DNA of 64,000 nucleotides from Bacteroides sp. M10 (GTDB lineage Bacteria > Bacteroidota > Bacteroidia > Bacteroidales > Bacteroidaceae). The position numbers and the translations under genes were made by a program. Below the pieces are notes generated by a model. The model was given only the letters and a program-made list of their open reading frames with translations. It was not told where the DNA came from and searched no databases. Below, piece by piece: positions 33,528-43,932 of the stretch. Where the stretch lies: the NCBI RefSeq assembly GCF_014334015.1, contig NZ_CP060488.1, positions 6,034,501 to 6,098,500 on the forward strand, read 5' to 3'. Every line of letters begins with the position of its first letter. The first letter of the stretch is position 1.

Positions 33528-35378
33528 GTGAAAAAACACAGACGTCATACAATTGCAATAGTCGTAACCGCATTAATATCGGTCACCTTATATGCTGCAC
33601 GCACAAATTCAGAGCGTCTTTCTTTATTACAACCTTTACTTGAATACAATCATCCATTTAGTCCGGACGCCCCAGTCGACAGCATCATTGTCTGGAAAAA
33701 ACTTTTAGAACCGGAATTACAAAAGAAACAACAATATTCACTCCTATTTCAGATAAATCTGCTGGCCGTTCAGGCTTTAATAGCAAAAGGTAACATCAGT
33801 CTTGCCATCAATCAGGCCAACCAGATGTATCAAAAAGCTAGAGAAATGAACTATCCTTTGGGAACAGCACTCGCATTACACGCCATTGGAAATGCTTATT
33901 TAAGCTCGTCAACACCACAAGCCGCCATCGAATCGTATAAAGAAGCATTAGAAGTGATCCAGAAAATACCTCATACCAACCAATACGCCAAAACACTCTT
34001 ACCCCAACTCATTCTGACCAAGCTCAAATATCATCAAATGACAGATATAGAAGATTATATTGGGGAACTCGAATCAGTTACTGACAAGGGTGGGAATCCC
34101 CAAGACGATTTTCATCTAGTTTACTGCCAGGCATTCTACCGTATTCAGACACACCATCTTCCTGAAGCATTAAGCTATATACGACAAGCCGAACAAATCA
34201 GCCAGGAGTATCAGTACCCATATTTTCATTTAATGATTAAATACCTGTACTCTTCTTATTACACTGAATCCAAAGAATATATCCAGGCATTAACCACACT
34301 TAATGAATTACTCTCACATACAAAAGCGGCCGGCTCATACACATCCCTGCAGGTACAAAAGGATCGGGCACACATACTTGCCCTAATGGGAAACAGCAAG
34401 GAAGCATGTGAAGCTTATGAAATATTCAATACATACAAAGACTCTTTGGATGCAATGAATTACATTCGCCAAATCAACGAATTACACACCCTCTACCAAA
34501 TAGACAAAAACGAACTGGACAACTTAAACAGGCAGAAGACAATCCTTTTCTGGAGTTGGTTTACCATCCTATTCATAGTCATACTGATTGTATTTTTCAT
34601 CCTTTTGGTCAGACGAGGAAATAAAAAACTGCGCCAATCGCAGCAGGAACTGGAAAAAGTGAAAAAGCAAGAAGAAAATTCCATCCGGACAAAGAGCCTT
34701 TTCCTTTCCAACATGAGCCATGAAATTCGCACACCGCTCAATGCGTTGTCCGGCTTCTCCTCCATCCTGACGGAAGAATCCATCGACAACGAGACCCGGA
34801 AACAGTGTAGCGATATTATTCAGCAAAATTCAGAACTGTTACTCAAGCTGATTAACGACGTAATCGACTTGTCCAGTCTCGAAGTGGGCAAGATGAAATT
34901 CAAATATGAGCGATGTGATGCAGTAACAATATGCAGAAACGTTATCGACATGGTTGAGAAAATAAAACAAACGAATGCAAACGTCCGTTTTTCAACCTCT
35001 CTCCATTCATTAGAACTGACGACAGACAATGCAAGGTTGCAACAATTATTAATCAACCTTCTCATCAATGCAACCAAATTTACTCCACAAGGCTCCATCA
35101 CCATGGAACTGGAAAAACAGACAGAAGATACAGCACTGTTTTCTGTGACCGACACCGGCTGCGGTATCTCTCCGGAGAATCAGAATAAAATATTCAACCG
35201 TTTTGAGAAACTGAATGAAAATGCTCAAGGCACAGGACTCGGTTTGTCTATCTGCCAACTCATTATCGAGCAGCTGGGCGGTAAAATATGGATTGACTCC
35301 AATTATAAGGAAGGAGCCCGTTTCTTGTTCACACACCCTATTTGCCATGAGCAATCAGGAAAGGAGGAAGCCGAATGA
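33528..35378 (+). CDS. TPR-sensor histidine kinase
   Basis: The 616-residue protein starts at GTG 33528; no in-frame ATG lies upstream before a stop. It has a short signal/anchor segment (about residues 8-23), TPR-like helices in the periplasm (about 35-325, including ALALHAIGNAYLSSSTPQAAIESYKEALEV), a membrane helix (about 340-362), HisKA with His398 in FLSNMSHEIRTPLN, and HATPase_c with NLLINATKFT, DTGCGIS and GTGLGLSICQL. It is a catalytically complete kinase without a receiver domain. Its stop overlaps the next kinase-like gene by ATGA, so both are translated together. Confidence 0.92.
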   Translation: MKKHRRHTIAIVVTALISVTLYAARTNSERLSLLQPLLEYNHPFSPDAPVDSIIVWKKLLEPELQKKQQYSLLFQINLLAVQALIAKGNISLAINQANQMYQKAREMNYPLGTALALHAIGNAYLSSSTPQAAIESYKEALEVIQKIPHTNQYAKTLLPQLILTKLKYHQMTDIEDYIGELESVTDKGGNPQDDFHLVYCQAFYRIQTHHLPEALSYIRQAEQISQEYQYPYFHLMIKYLYSSYYTESKEYIQALTTLNELLSHTKAAGSYTSLQVQKDRAHILALMGNSKEACEAYEIFNTYKDSLDAMNYIRQINELHTLYQIDKNELDNLNRQKTILFWSWFTILFIVILIVFFILLVRRGNKKLRQSQQELEKVKKQEENSIRTKSLFLSNMSHEIRTPLNALSGFSSILTEESIDNETRKQCSDIIQQNSELLLKLINDVIDLSSLEVGKMKFKYERCDAVTICRNVIDMVEKIKQTNANVRFSTSLHSLELTTDNARLQQLLINLLINATKFTPQGSITMELEKQTEDTALFSVTDTGCGISPENQNKIFNRFEKLNENAQGTGLGLSICQLIIEQLGGKIWIDSNYKEGARFLFTHPICHEQSGKEEAE

Positions 35379-37330
35379 AACAAGTCCTGCTCCTGTTCCT
35401 TCTATTATGCTGCACCCTCACCGGAAAAGCCAATACCGAGATTGTTTTGGAATCCGATAGCCTGATAAAGGTGTTGCAAACATTACCGTACGATACGACA
35501 CGGCTGAATGTTCTCAATCAAATCATCAGAATAGAACAAAACAACCATCAATGTATCCAATATTCAGATGCATTAATGAAAGAAGCATTGCAACTGGGAA
35601 ATGACAAATATGCCGGTCTGGCTGCTTACTACCATATCTTATACTATTACAATCGTAATAATCAAGACAGTGTAGCCAAATGGCTCACCATAATGGAGCC
35701 TCATGCCCGGAAATCAGATTTATGGAACTACTTCTTTGATGCCAAACGTTTTCAGATAGACCTGTACACATTCAACGAACAATATGAACTTGCTATCAAC
35801 GAATCTCAAAAGATGCAACAGCAAGCCTCCCAAATGAACAGTAACCGGGGTAGTATAGCCGCCTATCAATGCCTGAGTAATGCATATATCGGCAGCCAGC
35901 GCTGGGATAAAGGAATAGAAGCACTGGAGGCTGCCTACCAGCTACTCACTCCAACAGAAAATCCGGTGGTCCGTATCTCGGTATTATCACAGTTAGTATC
36001 CGTTGTCAAAGAAAAGAAAGATAATAAAAAACTACTCAAATACCTGCAGGAACTGGAAAACACTCTTCATAACCACATCAGCGCGAATCCATCCTTAAAA
36101 GCGGGATTTGCCGATGTATACCTGTTCAATGAACTGTTCTACGGCTATTATTACCTGAATACCCATCAGCCGCAACAAGCTTATGAACATCTCGTAAAAT
36201 CTAAAGAATATCTGGACGAGAATACTTATTTCATGTATAAAGTACTCTATTTCGACACATTTGCCAAATATTACCAGGTAATTGGAGCCTATCAACAGGC
36301 ATCGGATTATATCGATACGACACTGATGATGTTGAAGAAAGACTTCACAAGCGACTATGCCGAACAACTACTCGAAAAGGCCAGAATATGGAAACAGGCA
36401 GGGCAAAGCGGAAAAGCCATCCCTCTGTATGAGCAGGCACTCGCCATCAAAGACTCGACAGCCACTGTACTCTCAAACAATCAGATGGCACAGATACAAA
36501 GCAAATACAATATCGAAAAAACAGAACTGGATCAAAAAAGGGAAAACAACCGGATCCAGCTCACCTATCTGATTTTTATATTTGTCATCCTGATTCTGCT
36601 TTTTATCTTTATGGCGCGACTCTTTATGGTACGGAAAGCACTTAAATACGCGGAAAACGAAATCCGGAAAACAACAGAAAACGTGCGGAAGACCAATGAA
36701 ATAAAAAATCGCTTCCTGTCCAACATGAGCTATAACATCCGTACCCCACTCAACAATGTAGTCGGTTTCTCACAACTCATAGCCAGCGAACCCAACATAG
36801 ACAAGGAAATAAGGCAAGAATACTCAAACATCATCCACAAAAGTTCGGAGAAGTTAATGAGACTTGTCAATGACGTTCTCGACTTATCCCGTTTGGAAGC
36901 TCAAATGATGAAGTTCCAGTTGCAAGACTATGATGCCACTACCCTATGCAAGGAAGCATGCAGCATGGCGCAGATGAGGAACGAAGAAACAGGTATCCAG
37001 ATTGAATTTTCCAGTGAAACGGACGCCCAAATCCATACCGATACAATGCGACTGACGCAGGCCTTGATTAGCGCACTGGTGTACCCACAAGAACACCGAC
37101 AAACACGAATCATCCGGTTCACATTAAGCCAGAATGAAGACATGCTCCGTTTCCGGATCACTAATTCACCTTTGGCAGACCATGCATTCGTATCACAGGA
37201 AACCATCATCCGGCATGATATCAACCTGTTGTTACTAAAACATTTCGGAGGAAACTATCTCGTCAATGATAAAACTCCCGAAGGTCCGGAAATTGTTTTC
37301 ATCTACCCTATCGTTTCCGAATCGAAATAA
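35375..37330 (+). CDS. TPR-sensor histidine-kinase homologue lacking catalytic residues
   Basis: The 651-residue protein copies its neighbour's architecture: signal segment (residues 1-20), TPR-like periplasmic helices (about 30-390), a membrane helix (about 397-418), a HisKA-like region and a C-terminal ATPase-like region. The H-box reads FLSNMSYNIRTPLNN, with Tyr453 in place of the phospho-accepting His. The ATPase part lacks the N-box Asn residues and has no DxGxG or GTGLGL motif. So it should neither bind ATP normally nor be phosphorylated. Coupled translation with the intact kinase suggests a co-sensor or heterodimer partner. Confidence 0.88.
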   Translation: MKQVLLLFLLLCCTLTGKANTEIVLESDSLIKVLQTLPYDTTRLNVLNQIIRIEQNNHQCIQYSDALMKEALQLGNDKYAGLAAYYHILYYYNRNNQDSVAKWLTIMEPHARKSDLWNYFFDAKRFQIDLYTFNEQYELAINESQKMQQQASQMNSNRGSIAAYQCLSNAYIGSQRWDKGIEALEAAYQLLTPTENPVVRISVLSQLVSVVKEKKDNKKLLKYLQELENTLHNHISANPSLKAGFADVYLFNELFYGYYYLNTHQPQQAYEHLVKSKEYLDENTYFMYKVLYFDTFAKYYQVIGAYQQASDYIDTTLMMLKKDFTSDYAEQLLEKARIWKQAGQSGKAIPLYEQALAIKDSTATVLSNNQMAQIQSKYNIEKTELDQKRENNRIQLTYLIFIFVILILLFIFMARLFMVRKALKYAENEIRKTTENVRKTNEIKNRFLSNMSYNIRTPLNNVVGFSQLIASEPNIDKEIRQEYSNIIHKSSEKLMRLVNDVLDLSRLEAQMMKFQLQDYDATTLCKEACSMAQMRNEETGIQIEFSSETDAQIHTDTMRLTQALISALVYPQEHRQTRIIRFTLSQNEDMLRFRITNSPLADHAFVSQETIIRHDINLLLLKHFGGNYLVNDKTPEGPEIVFIYPIVSESK

Positions 37331-37335
37331 AGCAC

Positions 37336-37343
37336 TATCTTTG
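37336..37343 (+). promoter_or_regulatory. -7 element TATCTTTG for the MATE gene
   Basis: It ends 26 nt before ATG 37370. Confidence 0.6.
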
Positions 37344-37369
37344 CAAAGTGTAAACTTAAACACTTAATT

Positions 37370-38692
37370 ATGTACACCAACAAACAGATTTGGAGTGTCA
37401 GTTATCCGATACTACTAAGCTTGCTGGCACAAAATGTCATCAATGTCACCGACACAGCATTCCTCGGACACGTGAGTGAGGTAGCCCTTGGAGCATCAGC
37501 TATGGGCGGGTTATTTTATATATGCGTATTCACCATCGCATTCGGATTCAGTACCGGTTCGCAAATAGTCATCGCACGACGCAACGGCGAAGGGCGCTAT
37601 TCGGATGTCGGTCCCGTCATGATTCAAGGAGTCATGTTCCTGTTCGTGATGGCACTGCTGCTATTCGGATTCACCAAAGCATTCGGCGGAAACATCATGC
37701 GTTTGCTAGTTTCTTCAGAATCCATCTACGAAGGAACGATGGAATTTCTGGACTGGCGTATTTACGGATTCTTTTTCTCGTTCATCAATGTCATGTTCCG
37801 TGCATTGTATATCGGCATTACACGTACTAAAGTACTAACCGTCAATGCCATCGTCATGGCATTAACCAATGTCGTACTGGATTACGCATTAATTTTCGGA
37901 AAGTTCGGTTTGCCGGAAATGGGCATCAAGGGAGCAGCTATCGCCTCCGTACTGGCAGAAGCTTCCTCCATTCTCTTTTTCGTCATTTACACATACCTCA
38001 CCGTCGATTTGAAGAAATACGGCCTGAACCGCCTGCGCACATTCGACCCGGCATTACTGATGCGAATACTTAGTATCTCCTGTTTCACCATGCTGCAATA
38101 TTTCCTGTCAATGGCTACCTGGTTCGTATTCTTTGTAGCCGTAGAACGGTTGGGACAACGGGAACTGGCGATTGCCAATATCGTCCGGAGTATCTACGTC
38201 GTACTGCTAATTCCGGTCAATGCACTGGCTACAACCACCAACAGCCTTGTCAGCAACGCCATTGGTGCAGGAGGTATCCAGCACGTGATGCCGCTCATCA
38301 ATAAAATTGCCCGGTTCTCCTTTTTCATCATGCTGGGACTAGTAGCGGTATCAGCACTATTTCCGCAGTTCCTACTCTCTATCTACACCAGTGAGGCGGC
38401 ACTCATTACAGAATCCGTGTCCTCGGTATACGTTATTTGCTTCGCCATGCTTATCGCATCCGTAGCCAACGTGGTGTTCAACGGCATCTCCGGAACAGGA
38501 AATACACAAGCAGCCCTGTTGCTCGAAACAATTACAATCATCATCTACGGATCTTACATTGTTTTCATCGGAATGTGGCTGAAAGCACCAATCGAAATCT
38601 GCTTTACAATTGAGATTGTGTATTATAGCTTACTGTTGATAACAAGTTATATTTATCTCAAAAAAGCAAAATGGCAGAATAAAAAGATATAA
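37370..38692 (+). CDS. MATE-family efflux transporter
   Basis: The 440-residue protein has twelve hydrophobic helices in two halves. The N-terminal half opens with SYPILLSLLAQNVINVTDTAFLGHV, the usual MATE signature, and GFSTGSQIVIARRNGEG follows. Family members export cationic drugs or metabolites in exchange for Na+ or H+. The gene has its own promoter directly after the pseudokinase gene, so it is probably a separate unit rather than part of the kinase operon. The substrate is unknown. Confidence 0.92.
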   Translation: MYTNKQIWSVSYPILLSLLAQNVINVTDTAFLGHVSEVALGASAMGGLFYICVFTIAFGFSTGSQIVIARRNGEGRYSDVGPVMIQGVMFLFVMALLLFGFTKAFGGNIMRLLVSSESIYEGTMEFLDWRIYGFFFSFINVMFRALYIGITRTKVLTVNAIVMALTNVVLDYALIFGKFGLPEMGIKGAAIASVLAEASSILFFVIYTYLTVDLKKYGLNRLRTFDPALLMRILSISCFTMLQYFLSMATWFVFFVAVERLGQRELAIANIVRSIYVVLLIPVNALATTTNSLVSNAIGAGGIQHVMPLINKIARFSFFIMLGLVAVSALFPQFLLSIYTSEAALITESVSSVYVICFAMLIASVANVVFNGISGTGNTQAALLLETITIIIYGSYIVFIGMWLKAPIEICFTIEIVYYSLLLITSYIYLKKAKWQNKKI

Positions 38693-38708
38693 ATACAAGA
38701 GATTTTTG

Positions 38709-38716
38709 TACATTTG
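38709..38716 (+). promoter_or_regulatory. -7 element TACATTTG for ffh
   Basis: It lies 80 nt upstream of the ffh ATG. Confidence 0.5.
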
Positions 38717-38796
38717 CAAGCTCAAATAAAGAGCAGACGGAAAAGTCTCTCTTTCGCCCAAGTAAATTGTAATTAGTAATTCGTAATTAAATAACT

Positions 38797-40119
38797 ATGT
38801 TCGATAATTTAAGTGAAAGACTAGAACGGTCATTCAAGATTCTGAAAGGTGAAGGCAAAATCACCGAAATCAACGTGGCGGAGACGCTGAAAGACGTACG
38901 TAAAGCACTTCTCGACGCCGACGTAAACTACAAGGTTGCAAAGAATTTCACGGATACGGTGAAAGAAAAAGCGCTTGGCCAGAACGTTCTTACGGCTGTG
39001 AAGCCAAGCCAGTTGATGGTGAAGATCGTGCATGATGAACTTACACAATTGATGGGTGGAGAGACAGCCGAGATCAACATCGACGCCCGTCCGGCAGTTA
39101 TCCTGATGTCAGGTTTGCAGGGTTCGGGTAAGACCACCTTCTCCGGTAAACTGGCACGGATGCTGAAAACCAAGAAGAACCGTAAGCCATTATTGGTGGC
39201 TTGTGACGTTTACCGTCCGGCAGCTATCGAACAGTTGCGTGTATTGGCAGAACAGATTGAAGTACCGATGTACTGCGAACTGGACAGCAAGAATCCGGTA
39301 GAAATTGCACAACACGCCATTCAGGAAGCCAAAGCCAAAGGATACGACCTCGTTATCGTCGATACAGCCGGACGTCTGGCAGTAGACGAGCAGATGATGA
39401 ACGAGATCGCCGCTATCAAAAAAGCAATCAACCCGGACGAAATTCTGTTCGTGGTAGACTCCATGACCGGTCAGGACGCTGTAAACACAGCTAAAGAATT
39501 CAACGAACGTCTGGACTTCAACGGTGTGGTACTGACCAAACTCGATGGTGATACCCGCGGTGGTGCGGCTCTTTCTATCCGTTCGGTAGTGAACAAACCG
39601 ATTAAATTCGTAGGTACAGGTGAAAAGCTGGAAGCAATCGATCAGTTCCACCCTGCTCGTATGGCCGACCGTATTCTCGGTATGGGTGACATCGTTTCAT
39701 TGGTAGAACGCGCACAGGAACAATACGATGAAGAAGAAGCCAAACGCTTACAGAAGAAAATTGCCAAAAACCAATTCGACTTCAACGACTTCCTTAGCCA
39801 GATTGCACAAATCAAGAAAATGGGTAATCTGAAAGACCTCGCTTCCATGATTCCGGGAGTAGGAAAAGCAATCAAAGATATTGATATTGACGACAATGCT
39901 TTCAAGAGCATCGAAGCCATCATTTATTCCATGACTCCGGCAGAACGTTCCAATCCGGAAATACTGAACGGTTCACGCCGTACGCGTATTGCCAAAGGTA
40001 GCGGAACGACTATCCAGGAAGTGAATCGCCTATTGAAACAGTTCGACCAGACACGCAAAATGATGAAAATGGTGACTAGCAGCAAAATGGGTAAGATGAT
40101 GCCTAAGATGAAAAAGTAA
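38797..40119 (+). CDS. ffh: Signal recognition particle protein Ffh (SRP54)
   Basis: Ffh binds signal sequences on translating ribosomes and, with 4.5S RNA and FtsY, delivers them to the membrane. The 440-residue protein has the N domain (1-85), the GTPase G domain with GLQGSGKTTFSGKLA (about residues 106-120), DTAGRLAVDE and TKLDGDTRGGA, and the Met-rich M domain (about 325-435) ending KMMPKMKK. Full length for the family. A terminator follows. Confidence 0.97.
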   Translation: MFDNLSERLERSFKILKGEGKITEINVAETLKDVRKALLDADVNYKVAKNFTDTVKEKALGQNVLTAVKPSQLMVKIVHDELTQLMGGETAEINIDARPAVILMSGLQGSGKTTFSGKLARMLKTKKNRKPLLVACDVYRPAAIEQLRVLAEQIEVPMYCELDSKNPVEIAQHAIQEAKAKGYDLVIVDTAGRLAVDEQMMNEIAAIKKAINPDEILFVVDSMTGQDAVNTAKEFNERLDFNGVVLTKLDGDTRGGAALSIRSVVNKPIKFVGTGEKLEAIDQFHPARMADRILGMGDIVSLVERAQEQYDEEEAKRLQKKIAKNQFDFNDFLSQIAQIKKMGNLKDLASMIPGVGKAIKDIDIDDNAFKSIEAIIYSMTPAERSNPEILNGSRRTRIAKGSGTTIQEVNRLLKQFDQTRKMMKMVTSSKMGKMMPKMKK

Positions 40120-40149
40120 TCATTCTGTAGATCCAAATCTAATGATAAG

Positions 40150-40181
40150 TAAAAAGAGGGAGTTTCGGCTCCCTCTTTTTT
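40150..40181 (+). terminator. Terminator of ffh
   Basis: AAAAAGAGGGAG pairs with CTCCCTCTTTTT around a 6-nt loop, ending in a T-run. Confidence 0.9.
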
Positions 40182-40240
40182 TATACCACCCATCTCTTGA
40201 CAAAAATTCCAATCCCTTTGGAGAGTTCAGTTATTTATTT

Positions 40241-40248
40241 TACTTTTG
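40241..40248 (+). promoter_or_regulatory. -7 element TACTTTTG for folD-capA
   Basis: It ends 27 nt before ATG 40276 and overlaps a spurious upstream TTG start, which argues against that start. Confidence 0.6.
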
Positions 40249-40275
40249 TCCATCACCAATAAATACTCTGAAAAT

Positions 40276-41157
40276 ATGACTCTGATAGACGGAAAAGCAA
40301 TTTCCGAACAAGTAAAACAAGAGATTGCAGCCGAAGTAGCCGAAATGGTGGCTCATGGCGAAAAACGCCCGCACCTGGCCGCTATTCTTGTAGGACACGA
40401 TGGTGGTAGCGAGACTTATGTAGCTGCCAAAGTAAAAGCCTGTGAAGTATGTGGTTTCAAGTCTTCCCTCATCCGTTATGAAAGTGACGTGACCGAAGAA
40501 GAACTGCTTGCCAAAGTACGTGAACTAAACGAAGACAACGACGTGGACGGCTTTATCGTACAACTTCCCTTACCCAAGCATATCTCCGAACAGAAAGTAA
40601 TCGAAACAATTGATTACCGTAAAGACGTAGACGGTTTCCACCCGATCAACGTAGGCCGTATGTCCATCGGGCTTCCGTGTTACGTATCCGCTACTCCCAA
40701 CGGCATCCTCGAATTGTTGAAACGTTATAACATAGAAACTTCCGGAAAAAAGTGCGTCGTACTCGGACGCAGCAATATTGTCGGCAAACCGATGGCTGCC
40801 CTGATGATGCAGAAAGCCTATCCGGGCGATGCCACAGTAACCGTATGCCACAGCCGTAGCAGAGACCTGGTAAAAGAATGTCAGGAAGCTGATATTATTA
40901 TCGCTGCCTTGGGACAACCGAACTTTGTAAAAGCCGAAATGGTGAAAGAAGGCGCGGTAGTTATTGACGTAGGTACTACCCGTGTGCCGGATGCAACCAA
41001 GAAATCAGGTTTTAAACTGACCGGCGACGTGAAGTTTGACGAAGTTGCACCGAAATGTTCATTCATCACTCCCGTACCGGGCGGTGTTGGACCAATGACG
41101 ATTGTATCGTTAATGAAAAATACACTCTTAGCTGGTAAGAAAGCTATTTATCAATGA
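40276..41157 (+). CDS. folD: Methylenetetrahydrofolate dehydrogenase / methenyltetrahydrofolate cyclohydrolase
   Basis: FolD interconverts 5,10-methylene-, methenyl- and 10-formyl-THF in one-carbon metabolism. The 293-residue protein has the substrate site with the catalytic Lys in [13 protein letters not shown], the QLPLPKHI signature, the NADP loop [13 protein letters not shown] and the C-terminal [10 protein letters not shown] motif. ATG 40276 gives the usual [10 protein letters not shown] start. The stop overlaps the next gene by ATGA. Confidence 0.97.
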   Translation: MTLIDGKAISEQVKQEIAAEVAEMVAHGEKRPHLAAILVGHDGGSETYVAAKVKACEVCGFKSSLIRYESDVTEEELLAKVRELNEDNDVDGFIVQLPLPKHISEQKVIETIDYRKDVDGFHPINVGRMSIGLPCYVSATPNGILELLKRYNIETSGKKCVVLGRSNIVGKPMAALMMQKAYPGDATVTVCHSRSRDLVKECQEADIIIAALGQPNFVKAEMVKEGAVVIDVGTTRVPDATKKSGFKLTGDVKFDEVAPKCSFITPVPGGVGPMTIVSLMKNTLLAGKKAIYQ

Positions 41158-42302
41158 GACATACCCTGTTTCTGATGATTTTGCTTCTCTCTTTGTCCTG
41201 CACCTCCCGGTCGCAGGCAAAGAGAGATTCTATCATTGACACCCTGTCGGACAGCCTTTCCGACAACATCTCCTCCACCGACACCCTGCGCCTCCTTTTC
41301 GTAGGTGACCTCATGCAACATCAGGGACAAATCAACGCTGCACGAACATCAACGGGCTATGATTACTCCACATGCTTTGCGTATGTCAAAGAAGAAATAA
41401 AGAAAGCCGACCTCTCCATCGCCAACCTGGAAGTGACATTAGGAGGCAAACCTTACAAAGGTTATCCTGCTTTCAGCGCGCCGGACGAATTTCTGACCGC
41501 AATTCACGATGCAGGTTTCAATGTTTTAGTGACTGCCAACAACCACAGTCTCGATCGTGGTAAATCCGGACTGGAGAGAACCATTCAATTAATAGACTCT
41601 TTAAAGGTTCCACACGCAGGCACGTATATCAACGCTGATGAACGTGAAAAGAAATATCCTCTTTTATTAGAAAAGAACGGATTCCGCATCGCCCTGCTCA
41701 ACTACACGTATGGAACAAACGGCATCCCCGTTACCCCTCCTAATATCGTGAACTATATCGATACAGCCATCATCGCCAAAGATATTGAAGAGAGTAAAGC
41801 AATGAAGCCGGATGCCATCATAGCTTGTATGCATTGGGGAATCGAATACCAGTCACTCCCGGACAAAGAGCAAAAATTCCTCGCCGACTGGCTGATTGAA
41901 AAAGGAGTAAACCATATCATCGGCTCCCATCCTCACGTAGTTCAGCCCATCGAAGTTCGCACAGACAGCCTGACGAATGACAAACATCTCGTAGTCTATT
42001 CGCTGGGAAATTATATTTCCAATATGTCCGCCCGCCGCACTGACGGAGGACTGATGGTAAGAATGGAATTAGTAAAAGACAGCACTGCCCGCCTCAATAA
42101 TTGTGATTATAGTTTGGTATGGACAGCCCGTCCCATTCAATCAGGAAAAAAAAATCATCAATTGCTCCCAGTCAATTTGCCGATTGATTCAATTCCTTTA
42201 CAAGCACGTAACTCTCTGAAAATCTTTGTAAATGATGCGCGAACCCTTTTCAGCAAGCACAATCGGGGAATAAAAGAATATACTTTTTTCGAAAAAAAAT
42301 AG
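41154..42302 (+). CDS. CapA-family lipoprotein (metallophosphatase-like fold)
   Basis: The 382-residue protein has a lipoprotein signal ([18 protein letters not shown], Cys16 as lipid site) and a PGA_cap domain related to CapA, with [42 protein letters not shown] and [10 protein letters not shown] metal-site motifs. CapA proteins take part in poly-gamma-glutamate capsule formation in Bacillus. In Bacteroides the role is unproven; a periplasmic phosphoesterase is the alternative. Coupled to folD by ATGA overlap. Confidence 0.9.
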   Translation: MRHTLFLMILLLSLSCTSRSQAKRDSIIDTLSDSLSDNISSTDTLRLLFVGDLMQHQGQINAARTSTGYDYSTCFAYVKEEIKKADLSIANLEVTLGGKPYKGYPAFSAPDEFLTAIHDAGFNVLVTANNHSLDRGKSGLERTIQLIDSLKVPHAGTYINADEREKKYPLLLEKNGFRIALLNYTYGTNGIPVTPPNIVNYIDTAIIAKDIEESKAMKPDAIIACMHWGIEYQSLPDKEQKFLADWLIEKGVNHIIGSHPHVVQPIEVRTDSLTNDKHLVVYSLGNYISNMSARRTDGGLMVRMELVKDSTARLNNCDYSLVWTARPIQSGKKNHQLLPVNLPIDSIPLQARNSLKIFVNDARTLFSKHNRGIKEYTFFEKK

Positions 42303-42333
42303 CAGAATCTTTTGGAGATTAGAAGATAATATC

Positions 42334-42341
42334 TATCTTTG
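42334..42341 (+). promoter_or_regulatory. -7 element TATCTTTG for tRNA-His
   Basis: It ends 25 nt before the tRNA. Confidence 0.6.
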
Positions 42342-42366
42342 CACCGCGTTAGAGAAACGCAAACAT

Positions 42367-42441
42367 GGTGGATGTAGTTCAGTTGGTTAGAGCGTCAGAT
42401 TGTGGTTCTGAATGTCGCCGGTTCGAGTCCGGTCTTCCACC
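42367..42441 (+). tRNA. tRNA-His (anticodon GTG), host of the integrated element
   Basis: It has the extra G-1 (42367) opposite C73, acceptor GTGGATG/CTTCCAC with one T-T mismatch, the D arm GTTCAGTTGGTTAGAGC, anticodon loop TTGTGGT and T arm GCCGGTTCGAGTCCGGT. The 3' half from 42400 is also present at the right end of the element, so the tRNA is rebuilt intact after integration. Confidence 0.95.
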
Positions 42442-42493
42442 CAACAAAAACCCTTGTAAGTTAAATACTTATGAGGGTTTTCTGCTTTCAGGA
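42400..42493 (+). repeat. attL: 94-bp direct repeat overlapping tRNA-His
   Basis: Identical base for base to 53466-53559. It covers the anticodon loop and 3' half of tRNA-His and the downstream hairpin (AACAAAAACCC ... GAGGGTTTTC) that ends the tRNA transcript. Confidence 0.95.
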
Positions 42494-42584
42494 GGTGGGC
42501 ATTCAGGTGCTAAATTTGGCTCAAAAAGACTACTTTATGAGGTATTTGTTGGTCTATTGTTGTTCCCAAGAAAACCAATATAAC

Positions 42585-43880
42585 ATGCTGACTATCAAAG
42601 CTGAAATACTAAAAACTAAGCAGAAAGTTGATAACACCTACAATCTAAAGATAAGACTAACCTACAACAGAGAAGTAAGGAGGTTAGCTACACATATCTT
42701 TGTGAGAACAGAAGACCTGACTAAGGGCTTCAAGTTAAAGAACCCAAAGTATATCAAGGAAGCTGATAGACTAGTCAGATACTATCAGGAGCTATGCACC
42801 AGCCTACCCTTGGAATCTTCCAAGTTAACCATTAGTGATATACTTGACTATATCCAGAAAGAAAAAGAGAAGAACACTCCTATAGACTTTCTCCAGTTCT
42901 GTAATGAATGGTTGGAAACTACAAAAGTTAAGGGTAAAGTCAACTATAAATCAGCCCTTAATACATTCAAGACCTTCTTAGGAAAGGATAAGTTGAACAC
43001 AAGTCAAGTTACCAAATTGCTGATGATGGAGTTCATGGATTATCTCCAGAAGAAGAGAGCTAAACATGTTGCAGAACTCCAGAAAAAAGGCAAGAGGATA
43101 CCTTCCAATAGAATGGTCTCTCTGTATATGGGTAGTATCAGACACCTGTTTTATGAGGCTAAGAAAAAGTACAATGACTATGATAGGAATGTCATTAGGA
43201 TACCCAACTCTCCTTTTGAGAACTTGGAGATACCCAAACAGGAAGCTACAAGAAAGAGAGCTGTGTCACCAGAGCTAATAAAGAAGATATGGGAAATACC
43301 CTATATCATCAATGCTAATGGCAGGGAAAGATTGTGTCCTTTCAATCTTGCTAAGGATTGCTTTATACTATCCTTCTGTTTAATTGGAATGAATTCAGCA
43401 GACTTGTATAACTGCACTGAATTGGAAGAGGATTCTATTACTTACTATAGAACTAAGACAGCAGATAGGAGGCTTGATAAAGCAAAGATGAGAGTTGATG
43501 TTCTTCCAATCTTACTACCTCTGATAAAGAAGTATGAAGATTACACTCACCAGAAGGTCTTTTGCTTCTATCATCTTTACTCAACCTATAAGAACTTCAA
43601 CAGAGCCATCAATCTGGGGTTAAAGCAGATTGGCAAGATACTAAAAGTAGATGACTTGGAGTACTATGCTGCAAGGCATTCATGGGCTACTATTGCTGTC
43701 AACAAAGTAGGTATAGATAAGTATACAGTTCATGCTGCATTGAATCATATTGATGAGGCTATGAAGGTCACGGACATCTACATTGAAAGGGACTTCAAGA
43801 TTGAGAATGAAGCAAACAAGAAGGTAGTAGAATATGTGTTTGGTAACCAAGGTGAGCTGTCCAGTCCAGAAGTGGAGTAG
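42585..43880 (+). CDS. Tyrosine-type site-specific integrase
   Basis: The 431-residue recombinase has an N-terminal arm-binding domain (LTYNREVRRLATHIFV), a SAM-like core-binding domain (about residues 100-200, FLQFCNEWLETTKVKG) and a C-terminal catalytic domain (about 225-415). The catalytic part has ARHSWATIAVNKVG (H-x-x-R-type box with R/H/S) and a final DIYIERD with the Tyr nucleophile. It inserts the element at tRNA-His. I start it at ATG 42585 (MLTIKAEI), because the longer reading would begin inside attL. Confidence 0.92.
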   Translation: MLTIKAEILKTKQKVDNTYNLKIRLTYNREVRRLATHIFVRTEDLTKGFKLKNPKYIKEADRLVRYYQELCTSLPLESSKLTISDILDYIQKEKEKNTPIDFLQFCNEWLETTKVKGKVNYKSALNTFKTFLGKDKLNTSQVTKLLMMEFMDYLQKKRAKHVAELQKKGKRIPSNRMVSLYMGSIRHLFYEAKKKYNDYDRNVIRIPNSPFENLEIPKQEATRKRAVSPELIKKIWEIPYIINANGRERLCPFNLAKDCFILSFCLIGMNSADLYNCTELEEDSITYYRTKTADRRLDKAKMRVDVLPILLPLIKKYEDYTHQKVFCFYHLYSTYKNFNRAINLGLKQIGKILKVDDLEYYAARHSWATIAVNKVGIDKYTVHAALNHIDEAMKVTDIYIERDFKIENEANKKVVEYVFGNQGELSSPEVE

Positions 43881-43891
43881 ATTTATAAATA

Positions 43892-43930
43892 AAAGAACCT
43901 CTGTAGTTGATTGAACTATGGGGGTTCTTT
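43892..43930 (+). terminator. Terminator of the integrase gene
   Basis: AAAGAACC pairs with GGTTCTTT around a 23-nt loop, 11 bp after the stop codon. Confidence 0.7.
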
Positions 43931-43932
43931 AG

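Noticed and set aside
42471..42584. Longer N-terminus of the integrase
   Set aside because: It would begin inside attL and read through the tRNA terminator; the standard integrase start is ATG 42585.
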